From the NCBI GenBank assembly GCA_049999725.1, contig JBNGIS010033091.1, positions 1 to 32,373 of the forward strand: a DNA stretch of 32,373 nt, given 5' to 3'. Both the position numbers and the translations under genes were made by a program. The notes below the pieces were generated by a model. It was not told the origin of the DNA. It made no database searches and saw only the letters and a program-made list of their open reading frames with translations. This stretch comes from Haplomitrium mnioides (lineage: Eukaryota > Marchantiophyta > Haplomitriopsida > Calobryales). Below are positions 10,427 to 21,179 of this stretch, piece after piece; position 1 is the first letter of the stretch; each line of letters starts with the position of its first letter.

Positions 10427-10753
10427 ATGCAACGTCCTTGTTGCAAGTATGCTCAAAAATAGCTACCAATAGCATAGCATTGCAAAGATTAGCGAGAGGT
10501 TCCAAAGTGGCTTCAAACAAAGGGTACCCTTTCCACAACACCAAATATTCAGTGACTTGCTTGCGCCTGCAGTTGAAGATGCGCTTCTTCATAATGCATT
10601 CCACTTCGTATTTCGTATGACCATCCACTATCTCTGATAAAGGTGGAGATTCATGTTGATTGGTAAACTAAGAGGAACAAGACACGTAACGACGAAGAAG
10701 CGAAACATGAAAATTTGGATAAAGTTTCATATGGGTCAATAAATCAAGCTTAT
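10427..10753 (-). pseudogene. Element C chromodomain and integrase C-terminal linker
   Basis: Read on the minus strand, the segment starts with AYKLDLLTHMKLYPNFHVSLL, the usual linker after the integrase, at about 10754-10690. Then come NQHESPPLSEIVDGHTKYEV and the chromodomain (10628-10450), with YEVECIMKKRI and TEYLVLWKGYPLFEATLEPL, keeping the aromatic cage-type residues. Chromodomains of chromoviruses are thought to direct integration to marked chromatin. The frame ends right before the polypurine tract. The upstream half of the same protein lies at 14277 and above, beyond the nested insertion. Confidence 0.85.
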
Positions 10754-10758
10754 AAGCT
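10754..10758 (+). other. Target-site duplication AAGCT, left copy
   Basis: AAGCT occurs directly before TGTCATAG at 10759 and directly after CACCACA at 14271. Removing the insert and one copy restores continuity of the chromovirus linker. Confidence 0.85.
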
Positions 10759-13700
10759 TGTCATAGCACAGGGGGAAGCATAGTGGCCAATATGCAAAGA
10801 TACTAGATCGTTCCTACTAGGGATCTAAGCTATAAGTGTTATATTGTCACTATTTCACCACTTCCAATCACTTAAGGTTGACTGAGACCTTTGGACCAGC
10901 CTTTCTGTTGATTTGCCCTCACTCTCTTACTCTCTTCCAACCCATAACCCGAGGAAAAACAAACTCTCAAGCACTAATAGGTAAAATTTAAACCCTTCCT
11001 CATGAGCGGGCACTCATTCATTTGCCCCTTCTCAGAACACAAGCATGGCCATTCTCGATTTTAGGTACTCACCTCCATTCCTACCCTCAAGCTTGCTCCC
11101 ACAGCTGAATCACAGTCGATGCTACTTTCTCATCAGTCTCCTTTCTCCTCAATACTGCTCCTCCAGCCACTAATAGTAAGCCCTGACTTCAATGCACATC
11201 CCTATTAATCTACCTGTAGCTCTAAATTGTGCTCCAGCCAGGTTAGAAGCCTATAGAACTAAGACACACACAAGCAGATTTCTGGAGGCAATTTTTAAGC
11301 TAGAATCTCAAGAGGTCACTCCTCCTCATCTTGCTATCCCTCAGCCAAGAAGTTCAGCAGCCCTCTCTGAAATCATGAACACTCACTCACTAGACCTCCA
11401 ATCCTACATGAATAGGATTAATCCTCTCTTGCACATACTCCTAATCCCACATGCAATGTTCAAGGCTACCCCACCTTGCAACATTCATGGCTACTGGATT
11501 TGAATTATGCCCAACAAATTCTGAACCCCTGCTCACTTCCTTGAATTCAAAGAAGGCACTTCTTTTCTGACTACAACACATTCATGAATTTTCCTTTACT
11601 CTAACATTCACCAATTCAGATGTTCATCCCTCTTTTAGGATTCATGCATTCAAAGCACCAAGGGACATCCCATCCTTTTCATTCCAAATAAAAATTCAAA
11701 TTTCTTTACTTCAAAGCTCACAATTCATAATTCAAATCCAATAATACTAGAATTCGTGAATTGCAAAGGTGAGTGGCTGCTCTCTATCAATTCTTTCTCT
11801 CTTCCCTACATATGAGAGCTCTCTCTCTCTCTGTCTTCCAAAATCTCAGTTGCAACTATCCAATCACAAGGAGAATAACTGCCAAAACAGTAGTTATCCC
11901 TTTCCACTGATCACTACTAACATTCTACATAAGAACCTATTGTTCTGCCTCCAACTACTTTCATATGAACTTCTACACTATTAATCTAACTTACAACTAA
12001 TAACACTAACCAGACCCACTATCCTACTGCTATCAACTGACCTATAAGCACTAATCTACAAGTGATCACTTAAAACTGACATTCTAACTAAATACTAACA
12101 CCTTTCTTCACCCAGAACTAGATCTGCAGAAAACCTCCCCATAATAATCTTCATATGATTCAATTGGTAATGCTCTATTTCTCCTAAATTGTCTTGTATA
12201 TTTCCTATAAGAACCTTACAAAGCTCCCCTTCACCAACTCGATATAAGAACTCTCTCATAAGCTCGATTTGCACTAACTCTTTGAATAGCTCGATATAAG
12301 AGAAATGCATATGCTCCCTGTAAACTAACTCCTTGAATAACTCGGTATAATCACACAGGCCTTCCTTTGTCAGGGACCTCCTGCACAAATGGTCTCCTTA
12401 TTTGAATAATTCAGCGTAGCAGGTCGTCATTACACAAGCCTCTCTCATACACCCTAAGTCATTCTTCACCGAACAATTCTTGCAGCCTCGGGGTAATTGC
12501 TCAAATGCCCTCCTCATTCAAACACTTCCATACAGTAGGTCATCAATGCAAGGCTTCTTTCACAGATTGATTCTTGCAGCCAGGCATTCATTGTAGGGAT
12601 ATTTGCAACCTTTCCTTCATAACATCTCCCTCTTTGTTGCAAGACGATAGCCGAGGCCTCACTAGGTGGGAAGGCCTCCTTTCAAACTTCATCTGCACTC
12701 ATCACCTTCATCTTTTGCAGAGGAGCTTCACATCGGGACAAGGAGCCATTTCTTCCTCACAGATCGATTTCTTCTTCAAAGCTTGATTTCTTGCAATTGG
12801 TCGATTTCTCGTAGTTAGGCGTCGATGCAGCTGGGCGATAGCGCAAGGTCAATTCTTGCTTTATGGGCTGTTCTAGCTGTTCTAGTTGCTTGCCATCCTC
12901 TCTCTTCATTCATGAGCTCGCAAGGAATGGTGTCACCAGCAACAACCAAGCTAGTCATTTGATTCATAGCTCTTTCCTTCCTTTCTGTCTTTAATGCACC
13001 AGGTCTTTCATCTATGCCAGTCCATCGCTTATCAACACCTCCGCTATGACTTATAATCGTTGCTCCAGCTCTGCATTGGTTCAACCTCGACAATTTCCTC
13101 CCAAACATGTTCATGACCAATGTTGAATCACATTTCAATTTGTCATGCCCAAGAGACGTGGAGCATCTTGAATCGATTTGAGTTGAAGGGACAAGTCTGG
13201 AATCTCCTTTTGGCTCCTTCGATATCCATCCATCTATCTAGTCGCCTTGTGCAACCCATAAGCCACATCTTTACGGATTGAAATCCTCTCTTGTGCAACA
13301 ATCAATAGAAGCTACCTATGCTTTCTCCAGCGACTAGGCAACCGGTCTCCGTGGAGTAGGGGAATGGTCCCATAAGCCCTCCCTTATGGTATGAATGTCA
13401 TATATAATGATTTAGCTCCTTCATACTTTTGAGAAGCGTCTTGAGGTTCTTATAGGGTATAAGGCAACGACATTACCCTTATCTACCCCTGGACAGACCT
13501 AGTCCTGGGCTCTTACTTCCCCTAGTGCACCCTGCTCTCCGAGTAGCAAATAGTCTTTAGTGTTAGGGCTTAGCTTGGCCCCCAACAGTAGGTTAGTTTT
13601 ATTTATTTATACTATTTTTATTTTTATTTGTATTCTTTTTATATTTTCTAAAACCTTTATATTTTCCAAAACCTTCCCACCTTCCTAATCAAAGACATAG

Positions 13701-14271
13701 CCTTTTATCTTATTTCTTTTATTTTATCATTCTATCATATTATTTTATTATACTATACTATACTATACTATACTATTATATTTTTTTATTCTATTATTCT
13801 GTTTCTGCCATACTTTGGTTTTAAGTCAGAGGTAGGAGTCCTTTATTTTATTTCTTTTCATTTTATTTATTTATCTTTTTAATTATATATTTTGAATTGA
13901 TCCGTGCTTCTTTACAATGCCCCAAATCTCAAACCTCTGCCTTCATTGCTCCTTTGATCATCGTCAGATACTATACGAATATTATCCTCCAAAGAGAATG
14001 TAGAGAATGAACAAAATCCTTGATACAATTTAAACATTGCTGCTAGATCTTTTGGAGTCTTCCAAACTCAGCATTATATTTCAGTAAGACGATTATGCCC
14101 AATAGCTTTCTTGACAGCTGCTGAATGCCACACCTTTTGGTCATCGGATTTCTCTTGTATCTCCAAAATCGCTAATAAAATAACGTGTGTACCCTTCTGT
14201 GGATGATAACACTACTGCAATGACATGTTTAATCGGGTTTTCCTTCTAAACTCTAGGACTATGTCACCACA
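10759..14271. mobile_element. Nested 3.5-kb non-coding TG...CA insertion, probable solo LTR
   Basis: The insert begins TGTCATAG, ends ATGTCACCACA, and is flanked by AAGCT on both sides, which are the hallmarks of LTR-element integration. No internal LTR pair, primer-binding site or retroviral coding domain was recognised across 3513 bp. The simplest reading is a long solo LTR left by LTR-LTR recombination; a non-autonomous element is the alternative. Composition changes along its length: GC-richer between about 12400 and 13570, then very AT-rich (13600-13900). Open frames inside are not protein-like. Imperfect 51-bp duplications (CTAACTC...GAATA.CTCG.TATAA) occur at 12274 and 12325. The orientation is unknown. 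Confidence 0.7.
13751..13775 (+). repeat. (TACTA)5 microsatellite
   Basis: Five perfect pentanucleotide units inside an AT-rich tract (about 13600-13900) of the nested insertion. Confidence 0.95.
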
Positions 14272-14276
14272 AAGCT
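14272..14276 (+). other. Target-site duplication AAGCT, right copy
   Basis: Partner of 10754-10758; it bounds the nested insertion on the right. Confidence 0.85.
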
Positions 14277-15130
14277 ACAGCTCCAACGCGTTGAGAGATA
14301 GAGAAAGGTCTAATAAAACATGAAGTGACCATATGAACACTAAGCATAGGCAAGTGAGTAGTAGACAACCATACTTTGTTGCCCACATCAAATGTCTTGT
14401 CTCAACAATGAGCATCAGCATATTGCTTCTGATGACTTTGCCAATCACAAGCTTATCATGCTAGATTGAGAACCCATGGTTATCAAACTCGCTAACATCA
14501 AAGAATGTTTGCCATAGATAAGGAAGAAAGGAGTGGCTTTAATTGAGGCATTAACAAAGTTGTTGTAGGAAAACTCGACCAACGGTAGTAAGAGATCCCA
14601 CTCCTCTCTTTCCTCAAGTGTGAAGACGCGCAACATATCTTCAATAGTATGATTTGCGCCCTCCGTTTGACCATCTGATTTAGGATGATATGCCATAGAC
14701 ATGGCTAATTTAGCACTGAAACATGAAAATAGGCTCTTCCAAAACATACTTGTAAATTGACTACCTCAATTTGAAATGAGTGTTGAAGAGAGACCATGCT
14801 GAGAAAAGATTGCCTCCAAGTATAGTTGTGCCAACTCAAGAGCTATTACAGTCTTGGTAGTGGCTCGAATATGGATCATTTTGCTCAACTTATCAACAAA
14901 AACCAACACAAAATCATGCCCTTTGGAATTAGTTGGAAGTTCACATACCAAATCCAAGCTAACATGTTCTTATCGTCGATTGGGAATAGGAAAAGGTTGT
15001 AGGAGCCCCGCAGGCTTTTGATTACTCGCCTTGTTTTGCTAACATGCAAGATAACTTTGTACATATGCTTCTGTATCCTTAATCATATTTGGCCAATAGT
15101 AAGACCGTTGTAGTAACTCAAGTGTTTTTG
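14277..15130 (-). pseudogene. Element C integrase
   Basis: Reading the minus strand downward from 15130: HDTVVAGYMGKTKTLELLQ and YYWPNMIKDTEAYVQS come first (zinc-binding region, with one expected His replaced by Tyr), then QNKASNQKPAGLLQP. The core starts with DLVCELPTNSKGHDFVLVFVD (14957 onward, first catalytic Asp). LSSTLISN follows, with a stop in the second-Asp segment near 14760. Next come AMSMAYHPKSDGQTEGANHT (14690-14640) with the catalytic Glu of the DGQTE box, and LLLPLVEFSYNN. The C-terminal domain (FDVGNKVWLSTTHLPML, RPFSISQRVGAVA) runs to 14277, where the nested insertion interrupts it. Several stops make it inactive. Confidence 0.88.
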
Positions 15131-15730
15131 TTTTGCCCATATATCCTGCCACAACCGTATCATGCATCTCTTGGAGCACAATGGTGCGATATGATGTGTA
15201 TTTAAGCACCCAAAGTCTTCCATTCTGGAAGAGTATGCCTCAAACTTCATGGAAGCCCTTCTTGCGTTTTGAGGTATGAATCTCTAAATCATGTCGAGTG
15301 GCTTCAACAAGTTGCTGCCACCTCTCGGGTTGAACTAAAATCATTGAAACTTGATTAGCCTAAGGCATATGTGATAAATGATCTACTAGTTGATTTTTAC
15401 CTTCCACATATACAATCTTCATATGGTATTTTTGACGCACTTCGCTCAACAAACTTGGCACTTTGATAGATCCTTTTGTGTTTCCAAATAGATCAAAGGC
15501 TTGTGATCAGTCTCTACAACAAACTCTTTGTCACCCAAGTAGTGTTTCCAATGTTTGGTAGCAAGTACAATGGCCGATTCTTCTCGCTCTGTTGTATAGT
15601 AGTTCTACTCTGCAACTTGCAGCTTCTTTGAGAAGAAAGCCACTGGATGCTATCCATCCTCCCATTCTTGGAGGAAAACTCCACCAACAGCAACCCTTGA
15701 GGCATCCACCGCAATCTTGACAAGCTTAGT
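15131..15730 (-). pseudogene. Element C RNase H
   Basis: The frame passes from RT into VKIAVDASRVAVGGVFLQEW (around 15725-15655), which contains the first RNase H Asp. HPVAFFSKKLQVAE and NYYTTERESAIVLATKHWKH follow near 15645-15555, with a stop, then FVVETDHKPLIYLETQKD (15530-15475), with the Asp of the TDHKPL block. Beyond this the frame is broken and passes into the integrase linker (ERWQQLVEATRHDLEIHTSK, about 15335-15275). Confidence 0.82.
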
Positions 15731-16640
15731 CATATTATAACACTTAGGGATAAGTGTGTGAAGCAACGCATCCTTCAAGGTTTGGAAGGCTAACTCCTCT
15801 CGAGATCCCCATGTCCAACGTACATTTTTCCCAAGCAACTTAGTCAAGGCATGCGCAATGTGTGCAAATTCTTTCACAAAGTGTCGATAAAAACCTGTCA
15901 AACCAAAAAATCCACATAATTGAGTAACATCCTCTGGAGTTGTCCACCGTTGAACTGCATCAACTTTATCTTGCATCGCTTGTATCCCTTGAGCACTAAC
16001 TTGATGACCAAGATAATCTACCTTGGATCTTCCAAATTCATACTTAGAGGAAGGTTTTTCATATAATTCATTATCCCGCAGGACTTGTAATACTTGCCAG
16101 AAGTGCTTTTGATGCTCAACAAGACTTTGGTTATAAATTAGAATGTCATCAAGAAAAACAATGACAAACTTGTCAAGAAATGGGCAAAAGATATCATTCA
16201 TTAACCCCATGAATGTGGCAGGATCATTAGTCAACCTGAATGGCATCACAAGATACTCAAAGTGGTCATAGCAACTTTGAAAGGCTATTTTGGAAACACC
16301 TTCATCCGTCATACGTATTTACTGATAGCCACTATGCAAATCCAGTTTGGTAAAGAATTTAGCTCTATGAAGTTGATCAAATAAATCATCCATTAATGGC
16401 AATGGATATTTATTTTTTATTTTTTATTGATTCAATGCTCTATAATCAATGCACATCCGTATGTTGCTATCTTTCTTCTTCACAAACAAAACAATGGCAC
16501 CATATGGACAAATACTAGGTCGAATGAATCCTTTGGAAAGCAACTATTCAACTTTTGCTTTGCATTCCTCAAGCTCGTTTGGGGCCAATCTATATAGTGC
16601 TTTGCAAGGGGGAATACTTCATGGAGTTACCTCAATCTTG
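15650..16640 (-). pseudogene. Element C reverse transcriptase
   Basis: The longest open frame here (15650-16312, 220 aa) is the core and C-terminal part of RT. It has YDHFEYLVMPFRLTNDPATF, then FVIVFLDDILIYNQ (catalytic FLDD at about residues 56-59), KVDYLGHQVSAQGIQ, and the connection segment ELAFQTLKDALL before RNase H. The N-terminal part lies at 16640-16313 in another frame: [46 protein letters not shown]. The catalytic residues of the palm survive, but stops near 16435 and 16319 separate the halves. Confidence 0.92.
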
Positions 16641-17240
16641 TGATCAATGCGCCTTCGAGAAAGAAGTTTAGAGGGTAGATTCTTTGGAAACACATCCTTG
16701 AATTCTTCTAATATTCTATGAAACCTCTTTGGAATTGAGGGGTACTTGTTTATGCTCACCATAGTCTTCTCCATATCTCGAATTAACCCCAAAAATAAGA
16801 GATCTCTTGGATTAATGGCTTTAGTGCTTATAACAAAGAGTGGTAGACTCCGCCCACCTGATCGGGTATGATCTCCATAAATCTTCCATTGCAATATCAT
16901 AGTGTGCAAGACGAATCACTCTCCATTCTAATTTCTCCACATATTTACCCATCTGCAACTCGATGCTTCGGGGTAGAGTCTCAACCATCTCTGTTTTCCC
17001 ATTCAATAGTTCTACCTTCTTCTTCTTGCTCTTCTCTAAGGAGAGACCAAGCTTCAATGCAATAGTTTTTGACAAAAAAGGTTCTCTATAGCTCTTGGGT
17101 CAATGAGTGACTTTACTTGTACTCCTTCTAGCTTTCCATTTGTCACAATAAGTTGTGACGCTTTTCCTCCCAAGTGATTATTTTCCTTCTTCCACTTGGA
17201 TGCTTTGCCTCTTCTCTGTTGTGCCAAACCAATAAGATGA
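16619..17240 (-). pseudogene. Element C protease and RT N-terminal segment
   Basis: Minus-strand reading from about 17190: QLIVTNGKLEGVQVKSLIDPRA, the protease active-site region, where DPR replaces the usual DSG or DTG. A frameshift follows, then ELQMGKYVEKLEWRV (16965-16920). The 16619-16909 frame carries HRILEEFKDVFPKNLP and RRRIDHKIEVTP, the conserved lead into RT. The order and spacing match copy B (7616-8150). Confidence 0.75.
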
Positions 17241-17328
17241 GGAGGTTGTGTTATTGGTTGCTTTTGTTTTCCTGAACTTCATTGCTTTGCAAACTTTGGT
17301 TGTCTTCGCCGTTCATATTGTTGAGGGG

Positions 17329-18200
17329 TCATTGCATAGGTCTATTATTTCTTCCAACCCTACAATTAGAAGAAATATGGCCAAATCTCCCATACTTGAA
17401 ACATTGGTGAGTTTCTACTCTAGGTGCTTCACTTGTTGTACTTGTTTTTGGTGGCAATGATGCTTGTAGAGTCGATTGGAATCTAAGATTCTTACCATAT
17501 TGAAGATTCTTATATAGAAAGAAGTTATTCCTTCGTCCAAGGTGACCCAACTCCATTGGTGCTAGTCCATGTTGATGAATGACGCCTTTTAAGTGCTCAT
17601 CATGCCTATACGTTGGTGACCCTTCAATCTTTTGAGCTATCGATATAGCTTCATTCACATTGCAAGTATCTCGCAAGATGACTTCCCGTTGGACTCTTTG
17701 TTTTAATCCTTGTTTGAAGTTGTCCAATGCTTCGACTGGACTCATGTCTACAATTTGCACTTGTAGATTACCAAATTTCTCAATGTATTGATGGTTGTTT
17801 CCTTGTTGTCTCAACTCCCATAATTTCATTTGGGTCGTTGCTAAAGCATCCACGACCTGGAATTGTTGGAGCAATCTTTGTTTTAGTGTGCTCCAAGAGA
17901 GTAATTTCCCTTTACTTCTTTGAAGTCGCTCCCAATTTTGTAACCATGTTGAGGCGGTGTCCAAAAGGAATGATCTAACAAAAAGACCTTAATTTATGCT
18001 TAATGCTGATAGAAAATAAGACATGTGTACTTCCATCGGATAAATCCAACCTTCAAGTACACCCATCTTTCGGCTACCACAATAGGGTTCTACCTTGCAA
18101 GATTTTGTTATCTTTTGTAGTAATGTATCATGATTGACCTTCGTATGTGGTTGTTGCCTTGCTTAAAGTTGCGTAATTTCATTCAATAACACACTATTCT
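17329..18200 (-). pseudogene. Element C gag
   Basis: The main open frame (17329-17964, 211 aa) starts inside capsid: STWLQNWERLQ, LKQRLLQQFQVVDALAT, QYIEKFGNLQVQIVDMSPVE, LDNFKQGLKQRVQREVILRD, EAISIAQKIEG. It ends with a zinc knuckle (CFKYGRFGHISSNC, the second Cys being Tyr) and a basic tail. Upstream, EGWIYPMEVHMSYFLSALSIN at about 18050-17995 extends gag beyond the Met of the open frame, interrupted by a stop near 17990. The true start is near or above 18200. It packages the element's RNA in virus-like particles when intact. Confidence 0.87.
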
Positions 18201-18605
18201 CCTCTTGTCATGCTATATCTTGGAACCTTGATATCATCCATTGGAGTTGTTGCCCATGCTTTGCATATCCCAATCCTGCAACCTCATTCTCGACACTTCC
18301 CATTGCATAATGTTTGTAGCACTCTAGTAAATCAACAATTTGAGGAGTTTAATACAAAACAAAGATTGTGCAACTCCAAACTTCGACATAAGTGACAACA
18401 AGGTAAAGAAATGGTAAGTCATATTCCATTACTTGTCACATAAACTCCAAGGCAAAATGGTGGACTAATCGTTGCCAAAACATATGCTTATCTATATACT
18501 AAATTTGGATGCTAAAAGGATTGGCAGGTGGAAACCTAGGTGCAATATAAATCTCTCTATCCATCTTCGTTGATCTTGATCACGAATCTTCCAAGATGCA
18601 AGCAA
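18201..18605 (-). other. Element C leader and gag start region
   Basis: Between the primer-binding site and clear capsid sequence. No confident reading frame was found, and the open frames on the plus strand are shadows. Confidence 0.5.
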
Positions 18606-18622
18606 AACCTCGTCTAATACCA
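18606..18622 (-). other. Primer-binding site of element C (initiator Met tRNA type)
   Basis: The minus strand reads TGGTATTAGACGAGGTT one base after the LTR end. This fits the plant initiator-methionine tRNA type (TGGTATCAGAG...), with a C-to-T and other changes. Confidence 0.8.
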
Positions 18623-18777
18623 CTATAAAAAACTCTTGGCTAACTAGTAGCACATCAATATACTCTTATGAAAAGAAGATAAGGTCAACAAGAAAGGAAA
18701 AGAAAAGAGAGAAGAGAAATAAATTTCTTACAAGACTTTCCAAACTCCTGAATGATGGAGAAGGGCCAAGCCCTATC

Positions 18778-18785
18778 TATTTATA
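18778..18785 (-). promoter_or_regulatory. TATA box in element C 5' LTR
   Basis: The minus strand reads GAAGTATAAATAGATAGGGC. It is conserved with 10104-10111. Confidence 0.78.
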
Positions 18786-18875
18786 CTTCATTTACACAAC
18801 TTCACTAAGAAGTCACTTCAGTCATAAGGAACCTTCCTTGGTCTCCTTATAGAATTCTCTATGCTTCCGACGCTT

Positions 18876-19013
18876 TCTAGAAGCTTCTCTTCTAGAACCT
18901 TCTTTCTTCATCTAAAAGCATCTCTAGTCTTCTCAAGCCTTCTAGAAGCTTCTCTAAGCTTCTTCTTCTCTTTTCTTCTAGAAGCTTCTCCGAGCTTCTT
19001 CTTTTAGAAACTT
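18876..19013 (-). promoter_or_regulatory. Heat-shock-element array in element C 5' LTR
   Basis: TTC-GAA-TTC modules at 5-bp steps occur at 18876-18888, 18891-18903, 18941-18953 and again near 18980-19013. The five-module block of the other LTR has lost one GAA here (TCTAAGC in place of TCGAAGT). The array is upstream of the TATA box in the sense orientation. Confidence 0.72.
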
Positions 19014-19083
19014 CTTCTCTGTTAACTAACTTTAGCAATAACTAAATCTAGAGATTCCACCAAGTTTAGTGGACTTTGTTACA

Positions 19084-19088
19084 TACTC
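19084..19088 (+). other. Target-site duplication TACTC, right copy
   Basis: Partner of 9946-9950. Confidence 0.92.
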
Positions 19089-19647
19089 TCATAATGACAT
19101 CTCCAAAGTTATTATTTTTGCTCACTGTACTCAATTCACCAACATGTTTTGGTGCATTATATTTGATTTTTTCAAGATCAAATTGGCCATATCTATTGCT
19201 TATCACCCTAAATTGGATAGTCAAACTAAACGAGCCAACTATATCATTGAAGATATATTGTGTGCGTTTACTTTGGAAGAACAAAAAGAATGGAATTGTT
19301 TACTACGTGTTGTGGAGTTTTCTTACAATAACTCCATCAATGGTTCCACATATCCCACATCTCTCTTTTTGATATATAGTAAGCATCCAACTACAATCTT
19401 TAGTCTTCAACATGCATCATTGTCAACTTCCAATAGTCCAGCCGTTGATGATTTTCTTCATTGTCTACATCACGGCATTCAATGAGCCAAGAAAAAATTA
19501 GAAGTTACTTGTAATCAGCAAAAACAATATAATCATGCTCATCATCTAGAGATGACTTTTGTTCTAGATGACTAAGTCTAGCTCTCCATTTCCAATCTTT
19601 CTTTGCTTCATTCTTGTAAGTTTGGTGCTCGCTTTGTTGGATAGATA
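19089..19647 (+). pseudogene. Gypsy integrase, C-terminal half, copy B continued
   Basis: Continues the frame that stopped at 9945. The 19069-19485 open frame (start inside C's LTR) reads FFKIKLAISIAYHPKLDSQT (DGQTE box altered to DSQTK, so the catalytic Glu is lost), RANYIIEDILCAFTLEEQKE, VVEFSYNNSINGS and FLIYSKHP. After a stop near 19484, more integrase tail is readable (QQKQYNHAHHLEMTF, KFGARFVG), ending at the terminal repeat of element D. Confidence 0.85.
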
Positions 19648-19690
19648 TAATAGTCGTTACTTTGAACTAGGAACATACTACTCAAAACAT
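19648..19690 (+). repeat. Left terminal inverted repeat of element D
   Basis: TAATAGTCGTTACTTTGAAC, then TAGGAAC and ACTACTC, then a degenerate continuation with GAACC. It is the inverse of 29028-29065; about 22 of the outermost 27 bases agree. Confidence 0.8.
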
Positions 19691-20300
19691 GAACCTTTTT
19701 TTTAGAAACAATTATGGTTTTTTAGCTCAAAAAACATAAAAACAAAGTTATTTTTTAAAAACAAAAAGTATGTGAGTTTTTTAGGTTTATTTTTGGTCGT
19801 TTCAGCAAGGATGTTAGAGTAAGAGTCAATTTTATTATGCAAATCAAACAATATTCTAAGTTTTTATAAAAACATTGGAAAACTCAAAATCGATGAAAAT
19901 TATAAAAATTATAGTAAGCTTTCACAAGAAAATTTCATTTATCTTTGATTGCAATTCTAAGCCCAAAATTCGAAATACACATAAAAAAAACTACCTTGAA
20001 ATATCCAAACTCAATATCTGAACACTCCACCCCAAAGTCTATGCGCGCGGAGGAATCCAAACTCACCATCTGAGTACTCCACAACAAAGAGTGGATTTTG
20101 CTTCGAGTCTTAGTCTTTTTTTTCAAGGATAAAGGCTTGAATCTCTTGTTGAATAAGAAAAAAGTCATTCCACCATTGAATATCAGAATCTCTAAAGAAC
20201 TTATAGCAGTTCTTACTTATGTTGTTCTTTATTGCAAAGACCACTTTCTGGGCATCAACTTCTCTTTGTTCCTTTTGAAATCATTTGATTTCAGAATATG
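19691..20300 (-). other. Left subterminal region of element D with 52-bp direct repeat
   Basis: A/T-rich. A duplicated block occurs at about 20003 and 20055: ATCCAAACTCA.(T/C)ATCTGA and ACTCCAC. The copies flank a single ATGCGCGCGG core like that of the internal arrays. The frame at 19935-20168 (minus) covers both copies and might be the end of the transposase gene, but nothing in it is recognised. Confidence 0.45.
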
Positions 20301-20650
20301 CCTTTAGAGGAACAAACATTGAACTTAAAATTTCTCTGTTCACTTCAGGTAGGCACTTGAGTTGACAAATACCAACCGGAGGTAGCTAAAATTCATCTGT
20401 TGAAAGTTGTTTGCTGCAAATCTTTGACTTGGAATAATTCAACTAGAACTTGAATTGTTGATTAAAGGTAGTATCATGCATCCTTTGAACCAAAGAGGGA
20501 GATTGTTGCAAAAACATTTTTGAAATCCAAGGTTTCCATCAAAAAAGTTACTTGAGGTTTAAGATTATACGATAATTGTAGCGTCTTGCTAATATATATA
20601 GTCGTGAAAGCTTTGATACATTTCAAACATTTCGAGAATCAGTCAAACAT

Positions 20651-20674
20651 TTGATCAATTTGATCATGAGTATG
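20651..20674 (-). other. Conserved HTHDQIDQ motif of the transposase candidate
   Basis: The minus strand encodes VGHTHDQIDQMFD, then a stop codon and FS. The frame is that of GFLMVGH, shifted relative to the 21174-20623 open frame, so an indel lies just upstream (about 20680-20700). Confidence 0.8.
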
Positions 20675-21179
20675 ACCAACCATAAGAAATCCCACCTTGA
20701 TATTTTGGAAAACATTCTTGGCAATAAAGAGACACCTTGATATCCAAATAAGATAGAATTCTTATTCTCTTGTGCCATATTGTCCAACTGAAGATACAAA
20801 GTTGCAAGAAGTGGCATTTCAAAGTCACATAATATTTTGTTGAGCATAGTATCTGTCGAATTAGAATCGCTTCTCAAGTTTCCATAGGTTAAGAAGACCC
20901 TTGAAGAAAGAGCATGATTGAATATCAAAGCACCAACAACATACACGCCTACGAAACAATCTTTATTAATGTTTTTTGGTGGCAAAAACCAGTGTCGAAT
21001 AGCAATTTTCTTTTGATCCATTCCATCAATGACAATTGCCAAATGCTTTTGATTGTCAACATAACATTTTCTATGATGGTTTGCAAGTTTTGTTCTTTCT
21101 TTCATTTGTTGGTCACAATGAAGAAACAATTGGCAATTATATTTGACTACATCATCACAAAACATAAAAGACATTAAAG

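Larger units (their letters stand above)
9951..19083 (-). mobile_element. Element C: complete gypsy chromovirus, minus orientation, with nested insertion
   Basis: A 9.1-kb unit with two LTRs (9951-10409 and 18624-19083), a 5-bp target duplication TACTC, a primer-binding site next to the upstream LTR and a polypurine tract next to the downstream LTR. Read on the minus strand the order is LTR, leader, gag, protease, RT, RNase H, integrase, chromodomain, LTR. A 3.5-kb insertion lies between the integrase C-terminal region and the chromodomain linker. By eye the outer parts of the LTRs differ at about one base in ten, so the insertion is old. Every coding domain carries stops or frameshifts. It sits in the integrase of copy B, so C is younger than B. 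Confidence 0.93.
18624..19083 (-). repeat. 5' LTR of element C
   Basis: 460 bp, paired with 9951-10409. On the plus strand it begins TATAAAAAAC, where the partner has TGTAAAAAGC, so the terminal CA of the sense strand has mutated to TA. It contains the TATA box (18778-18785) and the heat-shock-element array (18876-19013). As the upstream LTR on the minus strand, it would be the element's promoter. Confidence 0.93.

Noticed and set aside
10993-11503. Pro/Ser-rich open frame at 11192-11503 as a gene
   Set aside because: Low-complexity CT-rich sequence inside the solo-LTR candidate; no start context or homologous pattern.
12095-12388. 97-aa minus-strand frame with repeated ELFKELV
   Set aside because: It is produced by a 51-bp imperfect duplication (a multiple of three) in the nested insertion; no independent support.
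12815-13138. 107-aa minus-strand open frame
   Set aside because: No family recognised, composition like the surrounding non-coding insert, and not flanked by plausible gene signals.
16449-18395. Plus-strand open frames opposite element C gag-pol
   Set aside because: Antisense shadows of gag, protease and RT; the conserved motifs are all on the minus strand.
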